DNA from: Catellatospora tritici
GTDB lineage: Bacteria; Actinomycetota; Actinomycetes; Mycobacteriales; Micromonosporaceae
Length of the DNA stretch: 64,000 bases
Reading direction: 5' to 3'
Assembly (NCBI RefSeq): GCF_019083965.1
Contig: NZ_JAHRCY010000021.1
Span: 88,941 to 152,940, forward strand
In this document: positions 56,991-64,000 of the stretch, one piece after another
Numbering within the stretch: position 1 is the first letter of the stretch
How the letters are laid out: every line of letters starts with the position of its first letter
The notes under the pieces: model-generated
What the model was told of the DNA's origin: nothing
Databases searched by the model: none
Seen by the model: the letters and a program-made list of their open reading frames with translations, nothing else
Made by a program: the position numbers and the translations under genes

Positions 56991-59900
56991 ATGAGTGACG
57001 ACAGACTGCGCGAGTACCTCAAGCGGGCGACCGCCGAGCTGCAGCAGGCCAACCGGCGCGTGCGCGAACTGGAGTCCCGCGCCCGGGAGCCGATCGCGAT
57101 CGTGGCGATGAGCTGCCGCTTCCCGGGCGGGGTCGCCTCCGCCGAGGACCTGTGGGACCTTGTCGCGCAGGGCCGCGACGGCATCACGTTCTTCCCGGAC
57201 AACCGGGGCTGGGACACCCCGTCGATCTACGACCCGCGTCCGGGCACTCCGGACCGGACGTACGTGCGTGAGGGCGGTTTCCTGCACGACGCGGGCGACT
57301 TCGACGCCGACTTCTTCAAAATCAGTCCTCGGGAGGCGCGGGAGACCGACCCGCAGCAGCGGCTGCTGCTCGAGATCTCCTGGGAGGTGCTGGAGCGCGC
57401 CGGGATCGACCCGACCTCGCTGCGCGGCAGCCGCACCGGCGTCTACGCCGGGGTGGTCTACCACGACTACGCCGAGGGCTCGGGCACCGGCGGGCTGGCC
57501 AGCGTCGCGAGTGGACGCATCGCGTACACGCTGGGGCTGGAGGGTCCGGCCGTCTCCGTCGACACCGCGTGCTCGTCGTCGCTGGTCGCGGTGCACACCG
57601 CCGCGCAGGCGCTGCGCGCCGACGATTGCGACCTGGCCCTGGCCGGTGGCGTCACCGTCATGGCGACGCCGAGCTCATACGTCGGGTTCAGCCAGGACCG
57701 GGGGTTGGCGCCGGACGGGCGCTGCCGGTCCTTCGCGGCCGGTGCCAACGGCACCTCGTGGTCGGAGGGCGTCGGGATGCTGCTGCTGGAGCGGCTGTCC
57801 GACGCCCGCCGCAACGGTCACCCGGTGCTGGCGCTCGTGTCCGGCTCGGCGGTCAACCAGGACGGTGCCAGCAACGGGCTCACCGCGCCGAACGGGCCGT
57901 CGCAGCAGCGGGTGATCCGGCACGCGCTGGCCAACGCACAGCTCACCGCCGACCAGGTGGACGTCGTCGAGGCGCACGGCACCGGCACGGTCCTGGGCGA
58001 CCCGATCGAGGCGCAGGCGCTGCTGGCGACGTACGGGCAGCACCGGCCGTCGGGGCGACCGCTGTGGCTGGGGTCGATCAAGTCGAACATCGGGCACGCG
58101 CAGGCCGCGGCCGGGGTCGGCGGGATCATCAAGATGGTCATGGCGCTGCGGCACGGGCTGATGCCCCGCACCCTGCACATCGACGCGCCCAGCCCCAAGG
58201 TCGACTGGAGCGCGGGCGAGGTACGGCTGCTCACCGAGGCCGTGGCGTGGCCTGCCGAGGCCGACCGGCCGCGCCGGGCCGCCGTCTCGTCGTTCGGGCT
58301 CAGCGGCACCAACTCCCACGTCATCATCGAGGAGGCGCCCGCCGAGGAGGTCCCGGCGTCCGGGGCGGACGCTCCGGCGCGCACGCTGCTGCCGTACCCC
58401 CTGGCGGCCGGGACCCCCGCAGCCCTGCGCGACCAGGCGGCCCGGCTGCGCGACCTGCTCACGGCGCGGCCCGACCTGCGGCCGCTGGACGTCGCCTGGT
58501 CACTGGCCAGCACCCGGGCCGCGCTGGAGCACCGCGCGGTGCCGACGGCCACCGACCGCGACGGGCTGTTGGCCGCGCTGACCAGGATCGCCGAGGGCGA
58601 CCTCGCCGACACGGCGGCGGGCACCGCCCGCGGCGGATACGCGTTCGCCTTCACCGGCCAGGGTGCGCAACGCCTGGGCATGGGCCGCGAACTGTACGAA
58701 CGCTTCCCGACCTTCGCGCACCACCTCGACCTCGTCTGCGCCGAACTGGACCGCTGGCTCGACCGACCGCTCCGCGACGTGATCTGGGGCGAGGACCCCG
58801 ACCTGCTCCGCCAGACCGGCTACGCCCAGGCGGGCCTGTTCGCGGTCGAGGTCGCGCTCTACGAGCTGCTCACGTCGTGGGGCCTGCGCCCCCGCTACCT
58901 GCTCGGCCACTCCATCGGCGAACTGGCCGCCGCGTACGCCGCCGGGGTCTGGTCGCTGGCCGACGCGGCTCGGCTGGTCGCCGCGCGCGGCCGCCTCATG
59001 CAGGCCCTCCCGCCCGGCGGCGCCATGATCGCGGTACGGGCCGCCGAAGCCGAGGTCGCCGAGCTGCTGCTGCCCGGCGCGGACATCGCCGCGGTCAACG
59101 GACCCCGCTCGGTGGTGCTCTCCGGCGAGCAGGCGGCCGTCGAGGCCGTCGCGGCCAAGCTCGCCGAAGCGGGCCGCACCGGCAGCCCGCTGCGGGTGTC
59201 GCACGCGTTCCACTCGGCGCTGATGGAGCCGATGCTGGCCGAGTTCGCGGCCGTGGCCCGGCAGCTCACCTACCACGAACCCGCTGCCGCCGTGGTGTCG
59301 CTGCTGACCGGCGAACTGGCCACCGAACTGACCTCGCCCGACTACTGGGTCCGCCACGTACGCCGGCCGGTGCGGTTCGCCGACGGTGTGGCCTGGCTGG
59401 CGGCCAAGGGCGTCACCACCTTCGTCGAGATCGGACCGGACGCGGCACTTACCCCGATGGGCGGCGACTGCGCGCCCGCCGACCTGGACTGCGCCTTCGT
59501 GCCGACATCTCGGCGCGACCGGGGCGAGGAGGCCGCGCTGGCCCGCGCCGTGGCCACGGCGTACGCCCGGGGCGTGGCCGTGGACTGGTCGACGTACTTC
59601 GCCGGGCTCGGCGCCCAGCGGGTCGACCTGCCCACGTACCCGTTCCAACGCCGCACCTACTGGGCTGTTCCGTCGACGCTGACCCCGGCCGCCCCGACCG
59701 GGTCCGACGACGCCTGGTGGGACGGCCTGCAGGCGGGCGACCCGGACCGGCTGGCGCGGCGGCTGGGCGTCCAGGCCGACGTGCTGGCGCGAGTGCTGCC
59801 CGCGATGACGGCCTGGCGGCAGGAGTACCGCGACGAGAGCCTGATCGAGAACTGGCGCTACCGGGTCACCTGGCGACCCGTACCGTCCGCACCGGGCGCC

Positions 59901-61790
59901 GTGACCGGGGATTGGCTGGTTTTCGTACCGCCGACGCCCGACCCGGCCGTCGACACCGTGCTGGCGGCGCTGACCGCTGGTGGAGCCCGTCCGACGGCAG
60001 TCGTCGTCGACGGCGCCGACCGCGCCGCCCTGGCCGCGCGGCTGCGCGACCACGCCGCCACCCCTGCCGCCGTGCTGTCGCTGCTGGCCCTCGATGAACG
60101 CGACGACCCCGCGCACGCCCCGCTGACACGCGGCTGCGCCGACACGATCACCCTGGTCCAGGCGCTGCATGACGCCGAGCTCACCGCCGCGCTGTGGTGC
60201 GTCACGCGCGGCGGCATCGCCGTGGCCGACACCGAACAGGTCACCGCCGGGCAGGCCGCCGTCTGGGGGCTGGGCATCGGCCAGTCGCTGGACCGCCCCG
60301 ACACCTGGGGCGGCCTGCTCGACCTGCCCGCAGACCCGACCGAGGCGGACGCGGCCGCGTTGGTGGCGGCGCTGGGCCGTGCCGACGGCGAGGACCAGCT
60401 GGCCGTCCGGACCGACGGCGTGTACGCGCGCCGCCTGGTCCGCGACCGGAAGACCACCCCGTCCGGGCAATCGCGACCGTACCCCCGGGGACCGGTCCTG
60501 ATCACCGGCGGCACCGGCGGCCTCGGCGCGCACGTGGCCCGCTGGCTAGCCGCCACGGGCAGCACCGACCTGGTGCTGACCAGCCGCCGTGGCGTCGCCG
60601 CCGCCGGCGCCCCCGAACTGGTCGCCGAACTCGAAGCACTCGGCGCGCGGGTGACCGTCGTCGCCTGCGACGTCGCCGACCGCGACGCGCTGCGGGCCGT
60701 CCTCGACGCGATCCCGGCGGCCGCGCCGCTGACCGTCGTGCACGCCGCGGGCGAGGCACAGCGCGTCGCACCGTTGGCCGAACTGACCGTGGCCGAGTTC
60801 GCGCAGGTCGCACAGGCCAAGGTGCTGGGCGCGCGGCACCTGGGCGAGCTGCTCGCCGACCGTCCCGTCGCCGCCCTGGTCCACTTCTCCTCCGGCTCGG
60901 CCGTATGGGGCAGCGCCGGCCAGGCCGCATACGCCAGCGCCAACGCGACCCTCGACGCGCTGGCCCACCAGCACCGGGCCGCCGGGGTCCCGGCCACCGC
61001 CGTGGCCTGGGGCTCCTGGGACGCGGGCATGGTCGACGCGGAGCTGAGCGCCCTGCTGCGCCGCATCGGCGCGCCCGCGATGGCTCCCACGCGGGCGCTG
61101 CGCGCCCTGGGCCGGGTGCTCGACCAGGCCGAAGGCCACGTCGTGGTCGCCGACTTCGACTGGGCGAGGTTCACGCCGACCTACACCCTGGCCCGGCCCC
61201 GGCCGCTGCTGGCCGAACTGGCCGAGGCGCAGGCCGTGCTCACCGCCGCCGAGACGCCCGGCACGCAGGCTCCCGCGTTCGCGGCCCGGCTGGCCGAACT
61301 GTCCGAACCCGACCGGGCCCGTGCCGTGCTCGACCTGGTCCGCGAGCACGTCGGCGCGGTCCTCGGCTACGGCGACCCGGCCGAGGTCGATGCCGCGCGC
61401 GCCTTCACCGACCTGGGCTTCGACTCCGTCGCCGCGGTCGACCTGCGCACCCGGCTCAGCGACGCCACCGGCCGCCGCCTGCCCAGCACCATGATTTTCG
61501 ACTACGCCACCCCGCAGGCGCTGGCCGCCTACCTGCGCGACGAACTCGCGCCGCAGGACGGCACGGGCAGCCGTTCGGTGCTCGCCGAACTCGACCGGTT
61601 CGAGGCCGCGATCGCGGCGCTCACCCCGGCCGAGATCGAACGCGACCGCGTCGCCGCCCGGGTGCAGGCCCTGGCCAACCGCCTCAACCAGGCGCTCGGC
61701 ACCGGCGGCGGCACCGGCCTCGACAACCTCGAATCGGCGTCGGCCGACGACGTCTTCGCCTTCATCGACCAGGAACTCGGCCTCGCCTGA
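56991..61790 (+). CDS. PKS4: single module KS-AT-KR-ACP
   Basis: A 1599-residue PKS. Docking coil LREYLKRATAELQQANRRV, KS Cys194, AT Ser641 with HAFH (malonyl), KR from about residue 1169 (VLITGGTGGLG), ACP Ser1479 (GFDSVAA). No DH and no ER, so a hydroxyl is kept. The KR has no LDD-like Asp and has SSGSAVWGSAGQ with the Trp of A-type ketoreductases, which predicts an L-configured hydroxyl. I start at the ATG at 56991 (MSDDRL), like PKS3 and PKS5; an ATG at 56976 adds five residues. Tail VFAFIDQELG. Confidence 0.93.
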   Translation: MSDDRLREYLKRATAELQQANRRVRELESRAREPIAIVAMSCRFPGGVASAEDLWDLVAQGRDGITFFPDNRGWDTPSIYDPRPGTPDRTYVREGGFLHDAGDFDADFFKISPREARETDPQQRLLLEISWEVLERAGIDPTSLRGSRTGVYAGVVYHDYAEGSGTGGLASVASGRIAYTLGLEGPAVSVDTACSSSLVAVHTAAQALRADDCDLALAGGVTVMATPSSYVGFSQDRGLAPDGRCRSFAAGANGTSWSEGVGMLLLERLSDARRNGHPVLALVSGSAVNQDGASNGLTAPNGPSQQRVIRHALANAQLTADQVDVVEAHGTGTVLGDPIEAQALLATYGQHRPSGRPLWLGSIKSNIGHAQAAAGVGGIIKMVMALRHGLMPRTLHIDAPSPKVDWSAGEVRLLTEAVAWPAEADRPRRAAVSSFGLSGTNSHVIIEEAPAEEVPASGADAPARTLLPYPLAAGTPAALRDQAARLRDLLTARPDLRPLDVAWSLASTRAALEHRAVPTATDRDGLLAALTRIAEGDLADTAAGTARGGYAFAFTGQGAQRLGMGRELYERFPTFAHHLDLVCAELDRWLDRPLRDVIWGEDPDLLRQTGYAQAGLFAVEVALYELLTSWGLRPRYLLGHSIGELAAAYAAGVWSLADAARLVAARGRLMQALPPGGAMIAVRAAEAEVAELLLPGADIAAVNGPRSVVLSGEQAAVEAVAAKLAEAGRTGSPLRVSHAFHSALMEPMLAEFAAVARQLTYHEPAAAVVSLLTGELATELTSPDYWVRHVRRPVRFADGVAWLAAKGVTTFVEIGPDAALTPMGGDCAPADLDCAFVPTSRRDRGEEAALARAVATAYARGVAVDWSTYFAGLGAQRVDLPTYPFQRRTYWAVPSTLTPAAPTGSDDAWWDGLQAGDPDRLARRLGVQADVLARVLPAMTAWRQEYRDESLIENWRYRVTWRPVPSAPGAVTGDWLVFVPPTPDPAVDTVLAALTAGGARPTAVVVDGADRAALAARLRDHAATPAAVLSLLALDERDDPAHAPLTRGCADTITLVQALHDAELTAALWCVTRGGIAVADTEQVTAGQAAVWGLGIGQSLDRPDTWGGLLDLPADPTEADAAALVAALGRADGEDQLAVRTDGVYARRLVRDRKTTPSGQSRPYPRGPVLITGGTGGLGAHVARWLAATGSTDLVLTSRRGVAAAGAPELVAELEALGARVTVVACDVADRDALRAVLDAIPAAAPLTVVHAAGEAQRVAPLAELTVAEFAQVAQAKVLGARHLGELLADRPVAALVHFSSGSAVWGSAGQAAYASANATLDALAHQHRAAGVPATAVAWGSWDAGMVDAELSALLRRIGAPAMAPTRALRALGRVLDQAEGHVVVADFDWARFTPTYTLARPRPLLAELAEAQAVLTAAETPGTQAPAFAARLAELSEPDRARAVLDLVREHVGAVLGYGDPAEVDAARAFTDLGFDSVAAVDLRTRLSDATGRRLPSTMIFDYATPQALAAYLRDELAPQDGTGSRSVLAELDRFEAAIAALTPAEIERDRVAARVQALANRLNQALGTGGGTGLDNLESASADDVFAFIDQELGLA

Positions 61791-61831
61791 CCGCGAGCCG
61801 ACCCGCGACGTCCAGACCCGGTGGGATTGAC

Positions 61832-64000
61832 ATGGCTAACGACGAGAAGCTGCTCGAATACCTGAAGCGCGTCACCGCGGACCTCGCCCAGACCCGGCAA
61901 CGGCTGCAGGAGACCGAGAGCCGGGAGTCCGAGCCGATCGCGATCGTGGGTATGGCCTGCCGCTACCCCGGCGGCGTCAGCTCGCCCGAGGACCTGTGGC
62001 GGCTGGTCGCCGCGGGCGGCGACGCGATCACCGAGTTCCCCGCCGACCGCGGCTGGAACCTCGACCAGCTGCTCGGCGACGGCGAGGGCGGCACCAGCTA
62101 CGTGCGCGAGGGCGGCTTCGTGCACGACGCCGCCGACTTCGACGCCGGGTTCTTCGGCATCAGCCCCCGCGAGGCGCTGGCCACCGACCCGCAGCAGCGC
62201 CTCATGCTCGAGGTGTCCTGGGAGGCGTTCGAACGGGCCGGGATCGACCCGGAGACGGTGCGCGGCGGGCAGGTCGGCGTGTTCGCGGGCTCCGGCCTGC
62301 AGGACTACGGGTACCTGCTCGACGCCGTGCCGGAGCTCGCCGAGTCGTTCCTCACCACCGCCAGCGCCGCCGCGGTGATCTCGGGCCGGGTCTCCTACAC
62401 CCTCGGTCTGGAGGGCCCCGCCGTCACCGTCGACACCGCGTGCTCGTCGTCGCTGGTCGCGCTGCACCTGGCGGTGCAGTCGCTGCGCCGCCGCGAGTGC
62501 ACCCTGGCGCTGGCGGGCGGGGTGATGGTGATGGCCACCCCCGCGCCGTTCATCGCGTTCAGCCGCCAGCAGGGCTTGGCCCCCGACGGCCGGTGCAAGG
62601 CATTCTCCGACGACGCCGACGGCACCGGCTGGTCCGAAGGGGCCGGTGTGCTGCTGCTGGAGCGGCTGTCCGACGCGCGCCGCAACGGGCATCCGGTGCT
62701 GGCGATCGTGAAGGGTTCGGCGGTGAACCAGGACGGGGCCAGCAACGGGCTCACCGCGCCGAACGGGCCGTCGCAGCAGCGGGTGATCCGGCAGGCACTG
62801 GAGAACGCGCAGGTCGGGGCGGACCAGATCGACGTGGTGGAGGCGCACGGCACCGGCACCACACTGGGCGACCCGATCGAGGCGCAGGCGCTGCTGGCGA
62901 CGTACGGGCAGCACCGGCCGACCGGGCGACCGCTGTGGCTGGGGTCGATCAAGTCGAACATCGGGCACGCGCAGGCCGCGGCCGGGGTCGGCGGAATCAT
63001 CAAGATGGTCGAGGCGATGCGGCACGGCATGCTGCCGCGTACGCTGCACGCCGAGCGGCCGTCATCGCATGTGGACTGGGCGGCGGGCGACGTACGCCTG
63101 CTCACCGAGGCCATGGCGTGGCCCGTCGACGCCGACCGGCCGCGCCGGGCCGGTGTCTCGTCGTTCGGCGTCAGCGGCACCAACGCCCACGTCATCCTCG
63201 AGGAGGCGCCCGCCGACGTACCCGCCGAGGCGGCCACCGAGGCGGCTACCGCCCCCGCGCGGCCCCGGGTCCTGCCGTGGGTGCTGTCGGCCAAGTCCGT
63301 GCCCGCCCTCGCCGCCCAGGCGTCCCGGCTGCGGGACCACCTCGACGCCCAACCCGCCGCAGACCCGCGCGACGTCGCGTGGTCGCTGGTCACCGGCCGG
63401 ACCGTCTTCGACCACCGCGCGGTGCTGACCGGCGGCTCAACCGCCGACCTGCGCGCCGCGCTCGACACCCTGGCCGCCGGCGGACCCGGTGTGCTGACCG
63501 GCCGGGCCCCATCCGCCGAGGTCGTCTCGGCGTTCCTGTTCACGGGTCAGGGTGCGCAGCGCTTGGGCATGGCCCGGGAGCTGTATGACGCCTACCCCGT
63601 GTTTGCGGCGCGTTTCGATGAGGTCTGCGCCGAACTGGACCGCTGGTTGGACCGCCCGATCCGGGACGTGATCTGGGGCGGGGACGAAGACCTCGTGAAC
63701 CAGACGGTGTTCGCGCAGGCTGGTCTGTTCGTGGTTGAGGTGGCGCTGTTCGAGTTGTTGGCGTTGTGGGGTGTGCGGCCGCAGTTCCTGGCTGGGCATT
63801 CGATCGGTGAGCTGTCGGCGGCGTGTGTGGCCGGGGTGTGGTCGTTGGCTGATGCGGCGAGGCTGGTGGCGGCGCGTGGCCGGTTGATGCAGGCCCTGCC
63901 CACGGGTGGGGTGATGGTCGCCGTGGAGGCGACCGAGGCTGAGGTGTTGCCGCTGCTGGTGGACGGGGTCGATATCGCGGCGGTCAACGGCCCGCGCGCC
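61832..64000 (+). CDS. PKS5, start only: KS and part of AT (runs off right edge)
   Basis: An open frame of 723 codons to the window end without stop. Docking coil LLEYLKRVTADLAQTRQRL, KS Cys204 (TACSSS), linker, then an AT with Ser657 in GHSIGE; the HAFH region lies beyond the edge. The AT core is the repeated type (copy D), whose other copies are malonyl-specific, so malonyl is expected. ATG at 61832, 41 bases after PKS4. Confidence 0.93.
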   Translation, partial: MANDEKLLEYLKRVTADLAQTRQRLQETESRESEPIAIVGMACRYPGGVSSPEDLWRLVAAGGDAITEFPADRGWNLDQLLGDGEGGTSYVREGGFVHDAADFDAGFFGISPREALATDPQQRLMLEVSWEAFERAGIDPETVRGGQVGVFAGSGLQDYGYLLDAVPELAESFLTTASAAAVISGRVSYTLGLEGPAVTVDTACSSSLVALHLAVQSLRRRECTLALAGGVMVMATPAPFIAFSRQQGLAPDGRCKAFSDDADGTGWSEGAGVLLLERLSDARRNGHPVLAIVKGSAVNQDGASNGLTAPNGPSQQRVIRQALENAQVGADQIDVVEAHGTGTTLGDPIEAQALLATYGQHRPTGRPLWLGSIKSNIGHAQAAAGVGGIIKMVEAMRHGMLPRTLHAERPSSHVDWAAGDVRLLTEAMAWPVDADRPRRAGVSSFGVSGTNAHVILEEAPADVPAEAATEAATAPARPRVLPWVLSAKSVPALAAQASRLRDHLDAQPAADPRDVAWSLVTGRTVFDHRAVLTGGSTADLRAALDTLAAGGPGVLTGRAPSAEVVSAFLFTGQGAQRLGMARELYDAYPVFAARFDEVCAELDRWLDRPIRDVIWGGDEDLVNQTVFAQAGLFVVEVALFELLALWGVRPQFLAGHSIGELSAACVAGVWSLADAARLVAARGRLMQALPTGGVMVAVEATEAEVLPLLVDGVDIAAVNGPRA
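63539..64000 (+). repeat. AT-domain core repeat, copy D (PKS5), cut by the window end
   Basis: Near-identical to AT cores A, B and C as far as it can be read. Confidence 0.8.

Overview
The window is high-GC actinobacterial DNA with Streptomyces/Micromonosporaceae-style gene structure: many GTG starts, GTGA or ATGA start/stop overlaps, and a rare TTA codon. It holds most of one type I modular polyketide gene cluster, running off the right edge. I read it as a macrolactam-type pathway that starts from a beta-amino acid. Mycofactocin cofactor genes are woven through it. I cannot name the species or the product.

Left arm (1-8312, mostly minus strand): the start of mftF, a mycofactocin-associated SDR gene and mftE lie as one overlapping operon. 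Next come a small IS200/IS605-like end remnant, a PqqD-like protein, a type II thioesterase and a large LuxR-type (LAL) regulator. A free-standing acyl carrier protein (7155-7400, plus strand) and a second SDR of the mycofactocin-coupled type (7467-8312) follow.

Starter-unit block (8636-16818): a luciferase-like monooxygenase, then an operon of a lysine-2,3-aminomutase-family radical SAM enzyme, a class I aminotransferase, a VinK-like acyltransferase and a VinM-like adenylation enzyme. A second, VinN-like adenylation gene faces them on the minus strand. Together with the free ACP and the VinJ-like peptidase at 43570-44487, this is the known kit for making, loading, protecting and deprotecting a beta-amino acyl starter.

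Polyketide synthases: PKS1 (17104-33282) has a loading ACP and three KS-AT-DH-KR-ACP modules. PKS2 (33295-43473) has two more. PKS3 (52806-56942) is KS-AT-DH-ACP with no KR, PKS4 (56991-61790) is KS-AT-KR-ACP, and PKS5 (61832 to the edge) begins KS-AT. All ATs carry the malonyl-type HAFH motif where it is visible. Docking ends suggest the order PKS1-PKS2-PKS3-PKS4-PKS5. Five successive KR-DH modules predict a pentaene next to the starter.

Between PKS2 and PKS3 (43570-52754) lie the peptidase, a flavin reductase, mftA-mftB-mftC, a small beta-barrel-like protein, an extender-unit operon (crotonyl-CoA carboxylase/reductase, KAS III, 3-hydroxyacyl-CoA dehydrogenase), an SRPBCC protein and a MonCI-like FAD monooxygenase.

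The most striking signal is regulatory. A TA(A)GGG(G) box stands exactly 29 nt before a TANNNT -10 element at six promoters on both strands, and variants at about 39-40 nt precede others, including mftA. This suggests that one activator, perhaps the LAL protein, drives the PKS, the starter genes, the tailoring genes and mycofactocin synthesis together.
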